Shown here: piece after piece, positions 12,501-25,100 of the stretch
Position numbering within the stretch: the first letter of the stretch is position 1
How the letters are laid out: each line of letters starts with the position of its first letter
Source: Rhipicephalus microplus
Lineage: Eukaryota > Arthropoda > Arachnida > Ixodida > Ixodidae
Direction: 5' to 3'
Assembly: GCF_043290135.1 (NCBI RefSeq)
Contig: NC_134705.1
Location: 60,663,771 to 60,727,770 of the forward strand
Length of the DNA: 64,000 nucleotides
Translations under genes and position numbers: made by a program
Notes under the pieces: model-generated
Told to the model about the DNA's origin: nothing
Seen by the model: the letters and a program-made list of their open reading frames with translations, nothing else
Databases searched by the model: none

Positions 12501-12925
12501 GTGTAGCACCATCCATTAATTGTTTTTAATGCCAGTGGTGCTTAAACAAAATACCAGCACTTCGGCTTCAGAATTATGACGCAAATCCAAGCCTAGCGTT
12601 TCGTTCTGTGCAAACACTGCACATTGCGCGGAAATTTATTTGCCGACTCGGACCCATTACTAGGCAAGACAAAACTGTGCGGTGGTTTTATAGGAAAAGG
12701 GTCAGAAAGTGCTTACCAGTGCATAGCAGTTACAGATAATGTGAGAATTCACGGCCGAGAGGGGAGCAAGCGCACGCTCGCCTTCAGTTCGCGCCGATGA
12801 CGGCGGCGGCAACACTTGGGTAACAACGACACCACGATTGCACGGCCTGTGGAGGAACAGCCGCAATGAGAAGGCCGTAAGAAGGAAAGCGCGCGCGCCT
12901 CTCCAGTCCAGCCGTGACTGAGCAA
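9596..12925 (+). mobile_element. P-superfamily DNA transposon C (decayed)
   Basis: The ends are long imperfect inverted repeats. Left, 9596-9652: CTGAGCCACGGC, GACTAGAGAGGCGC, TTCCTTCTTAAGGCC. Right, 12868-12925, read in reverse complement: CTCAGTCACGGC, GACTGGAGAGGCGC, TTCCTTCTTACGGCC. About three-quarters of some 58 bases match. Between them lies a broken THAP/P-type transposase gene and AATAAA at 12476. The exact outer boundary and the target duplication could not be fixed; the left flank may have been rearranged. Confidence 0.7.
9939..12362 (+). pseudogene. THAP9/P-element-like transposase pseudogene (element C)
   Basis: It starts at ATG 9939 in a strong context (ACCATGG). The first 50 codons hold the start of a THAP zinc domain: C4, C9, then FHRFPSDAELVNKWLKNIS. 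A frameshift near 10080 moves the rest (RHF, then VVPTVF, the AVPxxF-like end of THAP) to the next frame. Further pieces follow in different frames: coiled coil to 10485; RNase-H-like catalytic core with IIDEASIKPKW near 10820; VTDKYSTSTTNV near 11070; HVYPTNLEKMNV near 11230; LNSDPIEAIFGRIR near 11670; C-terminal YVARYTAKLI...CDAC near 11930; tail to TGA at 12360. At least five frameshifts or stops make it dead. It lacks introns and is more like classical THAP9/P elements than A, B, D and H are. Confidence 0.85.
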
Positions 12926-13397
12926 AGATATTTCTGGCTGTGGAGTGGACGCCATGGCTGCACAAAAGTATGCTTCAGGCCTACCTGCTAGATTTAAAAA
13001 AAAAACAAAGCCATGAGCATCGAAATGGTTGAAGTAACTGACTATTAAGTAGTCGGTCACATTGCTCAGGAGGTAGAGCATAGAGAGCACCACATGGGAC
13101 TCGAGCCTTTACAGACAGTTTCTTGGTAAGCACCAGTCACCCAACGCTCTTTTTCAAAGACTAGAAGGGTCGTCGAGCACATAGTCGACTGAACGATCTG
13201 GGGAAACCAGGCAAAAGAACGAGTCGGCCCGTGCTTCTGCCTGGTTGGTGTTCACTCTGCTGCTGTTTATTCTGTCCCAAATCGTAATTTTTATTCTACG
13301 ATTCTAAATATTAGTTGGGGTTGTTTTTTTTACGCGTACGAACTCTATTCGCACTTCGGTTTGGTCAACAAGGGCTTTTTTAATTATTTTCACGCTT
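12926..13397. other. No gene recognised
   Basis: Contains a weak tRNA-like stretch (GCTCAGGAGGTAGAGCAT near 13066) that might be a very old SINE head, and otherwise nothing supportable. Confidence 0.4.
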
Positions 13398-14313
13398 TTG
13401 GTTCTTGGCCCATTGGTTTCTATAGCCATTATGCCCTTCGTCCCTTCCCCAGTGCAGGCTAGCAAACCAGATGTGCGTCTGGTTAACCTCCCTGCCTTTC
13501 TTTGCATCTTTACCTCTCTCTCTGTCTATGGCCGCCTTCATGGGTATGCGCCATCCATGGCTGAGCCCACACAGACTCTTTTAGCGCATATGTCCACGAG
13601 AGGTCTTTCTACTTCAAAGGCCCCCCCCCCCCCCCTCCCGGATTTCGGCTCTGGTTCCTTTCGTGGTGATGGTGTTGTGTCGCCCAACTTCGCGTCGGAC
13701 GACACATGCGATACGTTCGTAGCGGCGCTGAACTGGACGACGCAGCTCGATCAGTTTCTCGCGTCGGTGGTGGGTTGGCGTCAGTAGGTTCCATTGAAGC
13801 GGGTGTGGCCGCGACCTGGTAGCAGGTGACGGCACATCAACGTCACACACAGAAGAAATTTTGTTTGAGGATAAGACAAAGATTTCGAATGGTCAGAGAG
13901 CACTAATTACTACACAAACGAATGAAATGATTAAGGCGTGCACAGAGTTTCAGACGGCAGCGGCCTGGGAAGATGGCACAGTGCAAGCTACGCAGACAAC
14001 CGGACAAGGCCTGTCCCGAGGCTGCGAAACTCCGTGTTCGAGTCGCGCTCGGGGTGCGCCCGCTTATTCCTTCGCAGATGTGGTGGCCGGTGGTCGTGAT
14101 GACGCCGGCACACTACCATTGCCCTCAGAGCCGCTGAGCGTACGGGGGCCCCATCAGGGTTTCGACTACTCACGAGTGATGCAAGGCCGCCCAGGGCCTG
14201 CTGCACAACCTCAACACATAGCCTGCAGCAGCGGATTTCAAACATGCGATTTCAAGCATGCCATCTTCTTCACTTGTGCATGCTTTTTGGGTGCCACATG
14301 CATCTTGTTATAA
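13398..14313 (+). other. Two unrecognised ORFs, possible retroelement ORF1 remnant
   Basis: ORF 13398-13787 (no ATG before residue 12) contains a run of 17 C at 13621-13637 read as prolines, followed by DFGSGSF. A second frame at 13861-14313 includes GAPAYSFADVVAGGRDDAG, a style seen in linkers of LINE ORF1 proteins. The two are separated by stops. I do not recognise the family. The homopolymer run makes the frame here uncertain because its length may be misread. Retroelement origin is a guess from context. Confidence 0.25.
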
Positions 14314-14940
14314 TGATTGACCAGTGCCTGTCCTGTAAAGTAAAAAAATGCACTAACGCAATCCACTCTGGCACGCCATGCCAAGATACCATATTAGGTG
14401 TGGTCACCCTCGATGGGCGAAAGTCAGCATGACTTGTACACTGAAAAGCAGGCACAACGGCTATTGCATGGTTTACGACACAGCTTCCTTTTTCGTAGCA
14501 GGGCAAGTGCGGCTCTGCGGTGGAGTGACGGTTAATTTTGAATTTTACTTTTGTTTGCTTTTGGCACTATGATTCTTCTTTCACTTTTACAGTGAGTTTA
14601 TTACAATGTTTATAATCGTTACTTCCACATATTCATTCCCACATCATACATTCTACCATTTCATCGCTCACCTTCATCATATGAGGTGGAAAAGTGTTTG
14701 GGTACGACAACCCTTGAATATAGGGGCGACGGGATCTGGGGTTAGAGGTTTCTGGTGGCCTCATGCTCTCTATTACCATGGTGGCTGGAATATGGTTTAC
14801 ATGTTCCAGGCCTCATGTTAAGTGTGCCTGACATATTCGGTCAGTTTAACTGATAACATCGCAGCTCCATGGGCCGATTCTCACCAATCATTGGTTCATC
14901 ACAGGCATGATTGAAAGCACACGGTTTCCTCTCAGGCACT
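14314..14940. other. No gene recognised
   Basis: Short ORFs only; flanks the nested SINE. Confidence 0.4.
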
Positions 14941-14955
14941 CTGGGACAGCCATCT

Positions 14956-15440
14956 GATTGATATGTGGGGTTTAACGTCCCAAAACCACCATGATTGATA
15001 TGTGGGGTTTACCATTCCAAAACCACTATATGGTTATGAGAGATGCCGTAGTGGAGGGCTCCGGAAATTTAGACCATCTGGGGTTCTTTAACGTGCACCC
15101 AAATCTGAGCACACGGGCCTACAACATTTCCGCCTACATCGGAAATGCAGCCGCCGCAGCCGGGATTCGAACCCGCGCCCTGCGGGTCAGCAGCCGAGTG
15201 CCTTAGCCACTAGACCACCGCGGCGGGGCCAAAACCACCATATGATTATGACAGATGCCGTAGTAGACAGCTCCGGAAATTTCGACCACCTGGGGTTCTT
15301 TAACGTGCACCCAAATCTGAGCACACGGGCCTACAACATTTCCGCCTCCCTAGGAAATGCAGCCACCGCAGCCGGGATTCGAACCCGCGACCTGCAGGTC
15401 AGCAGCCGAGTACCTTAGCCAATAGACCACCGCGGCGGGG
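14956..15440 (-). repeat. Outer tRNA-derived SINE (Ruka-like), split by a younger SINE
   Basis: Minus-strand SINE present as 14956-14992 and 15242-15440. It is bounded by a perfect 15-bp target duplication CTGGGACAGCCATCT (14941-14955 and 15441-15455). On the minus strand the head reads GCCCCGCCGCGGTGGTC, an A box, and a B box GGTTCGAATCCC near 15379-15390. The 3' end carries TGATTGAT-type short repeats. tRNA-derived SINEs of this kind are known in ticks (Ruka). It was mobilised in trans by a LINE. Confidence 0.85.
14993..15228 (-). repeat. Inner tRNA-derived SINE inserted in the outer SINE
   Basis: Full-length minus-strand copy with a pol III A box (reverse complement of 15201-15217, TGGTCTAGTGGCTAAGG) and B box (reverse complement of 15162-15176, GGTTCGAATCCC). 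It is flanked by a perfect 13-bp duplication CCAAAACCACCAT (14980-14992 and 15229-15241), which is itself part of the outer SINE body. This fixes the order of insertion. Confidence 0.88.
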
Positions 15441-15455
15441 CTGGGACAGCCATCT

Positions 15456-16475
15456 ATCATTGCATCTACATCAAACCATGAATGCTTGTACAATAAATGG
15501 CCTATGCGAGTGCTTTTTGTGCTCGCGAAGCCAATGCCTTGGGACCCACACGCGTTACCATGCCATTTTTTATTTTTCAAATTGGTGTTTTCCCACAAAA
15601 TTTGCGCCTTGGGTAGTTTTCTGCCCCTTTCCATTTATTTCTCATTGGTATTATGCCCGTCATTGCTTTACGTAGAAGCGGGCTTGTGACCACTTCTATT
15701 ATGTTATTTTCCTGTCTGGATGCGGGAGAGTTAGAGGAGAAAAGGAGGGTAGACTGTGGCTACATACGGGCTCATATGAAGAGAATAACCAACAAGTTTA
15801 TAGGAAATTGCTTCTTGACAGCGTAATAGGAATTCGCCTTTTACCGAACCCAAGCATTCACAAAAAAGTTAAGCAATGTGAGCACGATTCCCATGCCCCG
15901 TTGTCTGACCACAAGGCTACGCATGGGTAGAGGAGGGCAAGAGAATTGTTACATGTTTGGCATGGTACACACTAGGCCGCTCCGGCATGCTTGCAGAAGC
16001 ATACTCTAATATTACCGGACTAGGAGAGGACTGGTCACCCACACTCAGTAACATCTTTGTTGATCGCTGGGATTGCTGCGCCTTGGTCAGGAGGGCCAGA
16101 GCACTGGCCGGAAATCGTGTGACCCAACTGCAATAATTAAAAAGCTGGCATGTTTTCTCGGCCGCCTACATGCTTTTCTACCACCGTACTCATGGCACAA
16201 TGTAGCAACAAAGTGCTTGCTACTGGTCCACGTTCGCCTCCGGACTTTCGCATAATAACTGGTGATGAGTTCTCTCGAACCAGCAGTGGGGCAGGCATAA
16301 TAGAAGTGTTCTACCACAATCTGTGAACATTCTCGCTATGTTCCTCAGGTGGTCTCCTGGGGCCGTGGCTAACAAAGCCCCTCAAGCTAAACCGTAGCTT
16401 TAGCAGGAAGTGCACAAAGTGGTGTGTGTGCCACCTGACAGCGCACCTTTACCGACCCCTCTAGGCGGCGCCGCA
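15456..16475. other. No gene recognised
   Basis: Short ORFs without motifs; I see no transposon ends. Confidence 0.4.
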
Positions 16476-17406
16476 ATGGCGTCGTCGTCAGGAGGTCGGA
16501 AAAGGCCTTTTGATCTGGACTTCAACCCCGAACCACGAAGAAGTGCAAGAGGGAGGAATGATTCCCGAGGTCCACATGATCCGGCCTTTGCAAGCATCAA
16601 CCTGTGGTCCGGTACAGGCGATATTTACGGCAACAGGCGCCGCAATGACCCAGCAGTGATAGCGCAAATAACCAATCTGGTGACGGGTGCCCCCTCCCCC
16701 CCATCAAGAAACGTGAGCCCCGGCAGGCCCCGTCGTCGTGGACTGTAGTGTCACTGGCCTCCGACATGTCTGGAAGTGCCCAGCGTCCCTGCGACCACAG
16801 GCCCTCTACCTCCGCAAAGTGGGCAGGCCCATCATGCCTGCAGTCTTCACTGACAAATATCCCTGGCTGGCTCAGGTGGTAGACAAACTCGACTGAAAGA
16901 CACCTCGCTTGTGCAAGCCCTATCGCGACACCTTCGTGGGTGTCGTATCTAGTCGGATTGTGCGAGAACTTTTTTCATTACATCACGTCGATCCTGAGAT
17001 TGCATCTATATCGGATGCACCTCACCTGGAGAAGATCGGGCCCACCATTGAATATAGGACAGTGCCATTCCGCAACCTCTCCCTGTCTGGACAGATCAGC
17101 CACATTGCCTCATTGTTCGCTGGCGAACAAAGCACCATCGCTTACCATCTCAAGGTTGATCTCAATAAAGAAGATCCCAAGGCCCAAGAAGCCATAGGAA
17201 ATAGGTCGCCGTTCCTCGAGCCTGACCAGGTCCCCCCCCCCTTTTCCAGTACAGCCAGCCGCCGAGGTGGAACGGCCGCTGCATGAGCCGCAGCCATACA
17301 GCCACTGAAACCGAGGGTACCACCACCTCTCCGGAAGCCACTCCAAGTGGTCGGATGGCACATCAGGATGGCCCGACCCCTCCACAAGTACACAGGCGTC
17401 CAGCTC
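16476..17406 (+). pseudogene. Unrecognised decayed coding segment, left part (split by element A)
   Basis: An ATG at 16476 (GCAATGG context) opens a 90-codon frame rich in Arg/Pro/Ser (RKRPFDLDF, PRRSARGR). Later frames hold protein-like stretches: LRKVGRPIMPAVFTDKYPWLA near 16815 and a 125-codon frame at 16909-17286. The last 100 bases are Ser/Thr/Gly-rich. I do not recognise the family. A gag-like or ORF1-like protein of a retroelement is possible. It is cut at 17406 by element A; the same frame resumes after 30133 without a stop. Several frameshifts and stops indicate it was already decaying. Confidence 0.35.
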
Positions 17407-20400
17407 CAACGTTACTAGAATAGCTTCAGTTGTAAAACTCGGCGGAGCTGCGCGGAACCGCCGCTTGTCCGTGCGCCTCGTGGCGCTGCAGTCGCATCAA
17501 GCTTCACCTCTCCCCTGCCGCCGGCCGCGTGGACGGGCGGCACCAGCGCCAGACCCAGCCAGACCAGCGCAGCGTTCGCTCGTACGTGGTTTTCCGTTTC
17601 TGCAGCCTTCGTCGCACACCAGCCGACGTGCTGTGTTCCCGACATCCATGCCGACGTGCTACGTTCCTGGCTGCGTGAGCGGCTACCAGAACGATGCGAA
17701 TAAGTCAGAACGCCACTTCTTTTCTGCTCCCAGCGACGCGACGCTTCTCTCGGCGTGGAACAAAGCGATTCCTCGTGCCGACCGGGAACTTGCGGAAAAA
17801 TCAAAGGTGTATAATCTGCATTTTTATGACCAGGACATACAAAAGTGTTATGTGCACACTATCAATGGAGAAACAGTCAAGGTGCCAGGGGGCAAGTGGA
17901 CGCTAGTAGAGGGTGCGGTGCCGAAAGTTTTCCCGAACCTTCCCTCGTACCTGTCGAAGCCGCCGGAGAAAAAACGGAAAAGAAGGGAACGTAGTACAGG
18001 CCAAACAGTTAGCCCTTCGGTTTCGCCTTTTGATGGAGTTCAGGGTAAAGATGCGCAAGAAACTCAGACCGCTTGGAGCGCAGATTTTGAGGAAGTTAGT
18101 TTAAGTGACCTGGAAAGCGTTCAGCTGCCGTCTTTGTGGCGAATGCTTACTCTCGAGGACAGCGATGGAAAGTACATGGTGTGTTTCACGCTTACAGCCC
18201 AACGAAGGCTCCCCCAAAAGAAAGCAATAAGAGCAGCATCTGCAAGAGTTTCATTCATGGCTGAAGTGGCTGACCTAAGGAAGCAGCTGCAAAGCCAGAA
18301 ATCTGTGGCCATCGAGAAGGCACTGAGCTCACTGCCACCCATCCAAAGGCTTGCATTTCAGACGTCACTACAACAGGTGAAGGCAAAGAGCCCACGAGGT
18401 GTCCGCTACACTAGAGTGTGGGTAATGAACTGCCTTTTACTTCGCATTGCAAGCCTGAGAGCGTACAACCTTCTGCGAAATACAAAGCTGCTTCCCTTTC
18501 CGACGACCAGCCGCCTAAATCAAATTCTGTCTGGGGTGCCTTGCGAGTATGGTTTTAATGAAGTTGCTCTGGAGTCGATTCAGGCTTTTTTCAAAGACGT
18601 ACGTCCTATTGAGCGGTGTGACACTATTGTGTTAGACGAAATCAAGCTGCGGGAGTCAGTTGACTTCAACAAATCAACGCTGAACTTCGATGGGTTCGTC
18701 GACTTTGGAGGCCCTTGCGGAGAGCAAGTTGCGGCTGACCATGCCCTAGTGATTATGTTTATTCCACTTTTTCATGCATGGGTGCAGCCAGTAGCCAGCT
18801 TTGCTATGAGAGGGGCTGCCCCGGGCTTTCATCTGGCCAAAATAGTTGTCGAGTCTGTGCTAAAGCTTGAGAGCTATGGGGCAACATTCATAGGTGTTGT
18901 GAGTGATGGTGCAGGTAACAACAGGTCGATGTGGACTCACGTTGGAATATCAGGCAAGCTGTCTCAACCAGTAAACAAGATCCCGCACCCAACACTCAAA
19001 GAAGGACGCTCTCTTTACTTCATGTGCGACGTGCCCCACATAGTGAAGTGTGTGAGAAATCATCTTTTGGCGCACACATACGAAAAGGTAATGCCCGCCC
19101 TACTTTTCAAAAAATTGTTGCAACTGTTAAAGTGATGCTTTACGAACCTCAATGCTCATGTTTTGTTGAATTTGTCGTAGGCTGGCTCTGACTCGGTGAA
19201 CATTGAGCACTACAAGGAGCTTCATGCGACCGAGGAGAACCAACAGCTAAAGGTGTGTCCTAGGCTGACGGAATCGCACGTCAGTCCAAAAAAACTTCAA
19301 AAGATGAACGTCCGTCTTGCAACACAGGTATGACAATAGCGTACCTTCTCTTTGCATTGCTTTGTGTAGATCCACCTAATAGGCTACGCTGACCACGCTA
19401 ACTTAGTGGCTCTAGCTTTGTGAATTTTGTCCACTCTAATAATGAGTTTTAACTTAAGGGGGGAGGTGGCATTGAAAAAAAAACTTTTTTATTTTTTGAC
19501 CTACAACAATGAAATTTGGCATGCATACTCGTAAGTGTATAGAATAGGGAAATATGCAGTTTCATCATGATAGCTTCAGTAGTTCTCAAGTTACATAATG
19601 CTACACGATCCAATTACATGGTCTGCTCGTGGAAAGCCTAGCGCTGCAACAAAAACATGCCAGGAAGCTGCGAATCATGTTGATGTTTACTCAAAAGAAA
19701 GCTACAGGGTATGACATTCTCAGAATTTTTTAATAAGTTCTCTTTTTTTTTAGAGATCATCATGGCTGCCGACACACATAGTCAGAAACAATGGCACGGA
19801 CAAATCATCGTCAAGAAAAATAACAGGGCCACAAAACATAAATTGAAGATTGCTGTACCCACAAGCAGTGTTCAGGGATTCAGGGAAAAAAACAGAATCA
19901 AAATCGGTCCAGTCATTCTCGTGCTACTCATTCCACGAGCAATGCACAATGTCCAAAACACACTTGTGAGAAATAGCCTGGTGAAGTTTTCGACAGGCTT
20001 TTTTCAATGAACTTTTTTGTTTCTCGTTGGATATTGATGAAAATTAGCACAGACACTAAGAATAACCTCACAGTGCTTCCATAAAAATTTTGAAGCGATA
20101 CCATGAATACTTTACGAGAAACAAATTATTTCTTCATTGAACCATGTGGAGGGGCTGAGCATAATGTCAAAAAAAAAGTATTGTGAAAACTGCGTTCAAA
20201 GTTTCAACTTTTCTTCACCTCTCTAAGACACTTAAAAATTGTGATCTCAGGTTTGTCTTGTGATATTTGACTTCTTTTCATGATTTACTCCTTTTCATGA
20301 GTTACAAAGAACAAGTATGGATTTCAAACCAAGTTCTTTGTATGAAGAAGAGGTGTGATAAGTATGACAGGAAAGATTGTAATTGAATAAAACCATATAC

Positions 20401-21118
20401 TGAAATTATTACACATACTTTTTTTGTGCTGAAGTAATTAGCATAATTAAGTTCTTGATTACACATATTAACTGAACTTTTCTTTATTTGGAGAAAAGTT
20501 TGTTGCATCAGAAAAATGGATCACACCATGACGGCCTATGCCTTCTTTCTAAATAAAGTCTTGGGCAGAAGACTGGTGGCACGGGAATTTCTAGCAGTAT
20601 AATTAATGACACGAAACGGGCATATAACAATTCGTGCCCCTGATTCACACGTGCTCTTTCGCCGCTCTAGCCGTGAAACGCATCATTTTACAGCCGGTCG
20701 CGGAAACTCTAATCTACAGCAATTCATTAACCTCGGAACATTCATAGACGTTCGTGGCGATATGAAGCACGGCTCCAAGCACGTCTGAATCGCATCACAA
20801 AAGCTTACTGACAGCACTCCATATGACCGTGGGGTGCGCGGCCGCGTGGACAGTGCAGCCGGCGCGTAATGCACTTGCCGGCGGCGTTCGATGACAATGC
20901 GCAAAATGTGTAACTACGAAGACAAAAAATCGGCACGTACTGCACTTGGCATCGCATTTTCGAATGAGAACGCGCGAAACTGCTAGCCGCTGTTCCGAGC
21001 AATCCTTGGCAGTGAAGGGGGGGGGGGGGGGTGACGAGCTTGACTGTGTTGTCCACTGCCGATGCGTAAAATGCCCGTACAATATTCAGAGGGGCTAGCG
21101 AGTAATGTGGTACATTCC

Positions 21119-21478
21119 TTGCGAAGAAGCACGTCCCCAAGAGTGCGCTTGCGCGTCGTTCCTGCCTGCAGTCTCGCTGTCAGCGGAGTTGGGCCTAAAG
21201 CCGACTCCGATGACGTGCCGCACTCGTAGACCGCCGCACTCGTAGACCGCTGCACGCCCGCTCGTAGTAACCTGATCGTGCATCCGGTGCGGCCACTCGT
21301 AGTAATCAGATTGTGCCGCCGCTTACAGCTTCGTTACTTGCGAAGAAGCACGTCGCCACGAATGCACTAGCGCGTCGTTCTTGCCCGCAGTCGGCGGAGT
21401 TAGGGCTAAAGACGACTACAATGACGCGCGGCGCTCGTAGACCGCGCTGACGCTCGTAGTAACCTGATCGCGCGTCCG
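21119..21478. repeat. Direct repeat of about 140-165 bp inside element E
   Basis: Unit 1 (21119-21286) and unit 2 (21338-21478) both run TTGCGAAGAAGCACGTC, GCGCGTCGTTC, CGGAGTT, GGGC/GGGCTAAAG, CTCGTAGACCGC, CTCGTAGTAACCTGATCG. The GC-rich subunit CTCGTAG recurs several times. Subterminal repeats of this kind often bind transposase, but that is inference. Confidence 0.65.
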
Positions 21479-22104
21479 CTTACTGTTCGTAACTAAAGCG
21501 TAGTTATATCTCAAGTGATTATCAAGCCGTGAACACGTCACGAAGTGGCGATTTTCGAGAGCCATGTCCTCGCGACGCACAAGCAGCAGACGACGATCTC
21601 CCGGAGCGAGCATCGGGCCAATGGCGAGGCGAGCTGAGGCAACATGACGGCCACGGCCAATCAAGGGCCTGAAAACGACCTTCAAACATTTGCTTTTTGC
21701 TCGCTTGTTGTTAAAGGAAGGAGCCAGCTGAGGTGGGAAAGTTAAACACGGAGAAATGCTCTTTCCGATGAGCCCAAGAAGCCGGCTCCCGGCCCAAGCA
21801 TCGCGAAGCTAGAGTGTACTAGAAGTTCTGAGTGGGACGAGCAGCCGGCTCTGCACCTGCATCGTAGCGAAGCGCTGTTTGTTGACAGTTGGCGTGGCGG
21901 CGCTGCGGTCGCAGTGGATTGGTGGTGTTCGCACCGGCGGCACTGGTTTGGACGTGTCCCAAGTGTGTTCGTCGTCGCATTTACGTATTAGCTGCTGTGG
22001 CTCGTAATGTGTGCGTGAGCGCTGCTGCTGTTTCGTCTCTGTGTGCTACTGTGCTGTGGTAGGAGCCTTGAATGCCCAAATGAGTGAGTGCCAACGACTT
22101 CGGC

Positions 22105-25100
22105 ATGACTAAAGCTAGGCTTCGCCATTGCTATGCGCCGGGATGCCGCACAGGCTATGCCGGCGTCAAAGCAGATAGGAAGCTGTCGCTTTTTAGCGTT
22201 CCAAAAGATGAACGTAGAAGACAAATCTGGGAACGGAACCTCCATCGCAGCGACAAAGCTCTCGAGGAAAACTGTGCAGTGTGCGAGCTCCACTTCGAGG
22301 ACCGCTACATACTGCGTGACTACGTTCACATCATTGACGGCAAAGAAGTAAGAATCGCCCGTGGTGTTCCCGCGCTAACGCCAGACGCAGTGCCTACAAT
22401 CTAGCCCAACGCTCCGAAATATTTGAGCACGAAACTGTCTCCTAAACACGCCCCTCGTAAACGGGAAGCGCCTACCGTGCCGGGACCCCAGAATAACAAG
22501 AAAGCTTGCACGAGTACGCCTGTCGACGATGACTTTGAAAGTCAAGACGACGTGCACGACGTGTCGACAGCGTCGTTGAAACTAGAAAACTTGCGAGAAC
22601 TGAGGACTCCGTGTAAATATTGGTCGGTGCACCAATTCTCTAACTATGAAGGCGCTGTTTATACACTGTCGCAGTTGGATACGTGCTCTGGCACTATCAC
22701 TTCAGAGAGGGCAGTCCTTTTTCACATGAGCGTGATCGAGCAGGCTAGTTACAAAACATTTCTGAACGGAAAGCCAGTCTCTGAAGGACTTGTGAGAACT
22801 GTATTGCAGGCAGAGGAAGCCTTTCTTCAAGCATCTAAATTTCTGAAATGTCCAGGTGCACTCAGCACTTCGTCTATCACCGAAGAGGATTTAACGACGA
22901 AGCTGCTGGGCCAGACAACTGTATTAGACTGCTCATTCTACAACAAGAAGTGCGCAGGAACGACGGCTGCCGAAGGTAACCTGGAATCAAAGTCGCATGC
23001 AAAGTAGTGTTCTTTTGAATGCATCAACCGTTGCACGCTTCCCGAAATGTGTATGCTTCATGTAACTTAATAGATGATTTAATTTCAGCACAAATATTGA
23101 TAGAAAAATGTTTGTGTTCACCTTTTTATACAGCCTCGTAACATGGTCAGCAACATGTAAATCAGGCCGACCGCTGCAATACGTACATGCCAACATAGTT
23201 TTTACTGCATGCTTATGCAATGGGATGGCTACCCATCACTCTAAAGGGACTTATTTGTGATGAAAGAGCAGTACTTACTTGCTTCGATGCATCTGAGATA
23301 CTACATGTCTCGCTGTTATAGAGCCTGCATGCAACTTGATGGTCTAGTCTAGGTTTTGCTGCATTGCGTATGGAATGATATCCTGCTTTGTAATGACCGT
23401 AACCCCATACATAAAAATTTAGATGTTCTAGATATGCATGGTGACAAGGGATTTTTGGCCATTTCTCTAAGGTTGTCCACTGCAAAAAGAGGGTAATTTG
23501 TGACACGTTGCTTTTTTGTTTTTTAGGAGCACCATGCCTACCATGTCCCTACCTACGAAAGTCCCTGCTGACACGACTATCTCGTCTGAGGAATCGTCGT
23601 CACAAACAAGCCATCACAGCAGCGCAAAAGCTTAGATGCGCATTACAAAGGCAATGACGCTTGTGTAAGAAACTGTTGAGCTTACATGGCCAAATAGAAA
23701 GAATGAAGGCTCAAAATGCCAAAATAAAAATGGAAGCGCTACAAGAGAAGATAGCCATGCTACCAGAAAAGCAGCAAGAGAGCGTGCGTCACTGCTTTGC
23801 AGCCTCAAAACGCAAGAGTACAAGAGGCATGCAGTTTACGAAAGAATGGATGCTTGAATGCATACTCATGAAGATGAAGAGCCCCGAGCTTTATAGGTAT
23901 ATCAGGAAACAAAATATCCTTGTACTTCCCAGCAACACTACACTAAAGAAGTACACAGCAGCGTACAAGACAGGCTTTGGTTTCTGCAGAAAAATGTTGG
24001 ATACCTTAAAAGCAAAAACCAGCTCAATGGACTCCTTCAAACGTCATGGTGGACTTCTCATTGACGAGATGAAATTGTCGGAACACTTGTCTGTTGAGAA
24101 AACTGGTAAGCTGCGTGGATTTGTGGATTTAGGACCATTCACACCTGCCAAGGACGCTGGCCTTCCATGCGACCATGGAATGGTTGTGATGTTTGTACCG
24201 TTTGCCGGAAAGTTTTCCCAAATCCTGGGAGTTTTTGCCGCAAATGGAAATGTAAAAGGGGAACTTCTGTGCAAAATTCTTGTTGAGGCGACAATTCTGG
24301 CAGAGCAAGCGGGACTCTTTGTACACTTTGTGACATGTGATGGGGCCACATGGAACAGGAAGATGTGGACGCTAATGGGTGTTCAAGGATCTGCCAGCAA
24401 GATTACACGTAAGGTCAAGCACCCTGTTGATGGAAAAAGGGAACTTCATTTCCTTTCAGACTTCCCGCATCTGATGAAGTGCCTACGTAACTCCCTGCTG
24501 AAGGGCGGCTTCAACACACCAGATGGACGGGTAAGGCTCTTTTTTCCTCTTGTGGAGTTGACCTTAAAAAGTCTGGGAAGTGACTCACCATGGCTTTCTT
24601 AATGCAGGTCTCTCCATACTTCGTCAAAGAAGCCTTCAATCATGACAAGGATAATGTGACGCTGAAGGCAATGCCAGGGTTGACCGCTAGCCATCTGGAG
24701 CCAAATGGATTTGAAAAGATACGAGTCTCCCTAGCTTTTCAGCTCTTTGGTGACCATGTGTTGCGTGGTCTGCACCACTACAAAGGCACTATAGAGTCAA
24801 GTTATGGAAAAGGAGCCATAGATGCGACAGAAGCATTCTTCAGGTATTTTGGTTGATTCAGTCACAAAAATTATGACCTGCTCAGGCTGTTGTTGTTACC
24901 TTGTCTTCCTAACCCACGTACTTATGATAATCTCATGTATCTGTGATCTATTTGTTTCAGAATGATGAATGAACTGATTAAGGTGATGACATCCCGCTTT
25001 AAATCCGAAGCACTGTGGCCCAACTCAAGAGGAGTTGTCACGCTGTCAAACTTCCTTAAGTACATAACAAAGTGGGAGCAGCACGTTGACAACGATGTTA

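Noticed and set aside
13621..13637. Proline-rich domain from the C-run
   Set aside because: A homopolymer run is prone to length errors and gives proline in any protein reading; not evidence of a domain.
15160..15228. tRNA genes suggested by A and B boxes
   Set aside because: The tRNA-like heads continue into a shared body and have target duplications; they are SINEs, not tRNA genes.
17465..17647. Upstream extension of the A transposase frame
   Set aside because: It opens at TTG; the ATG at 17648 starts exactly at the THAP domain.
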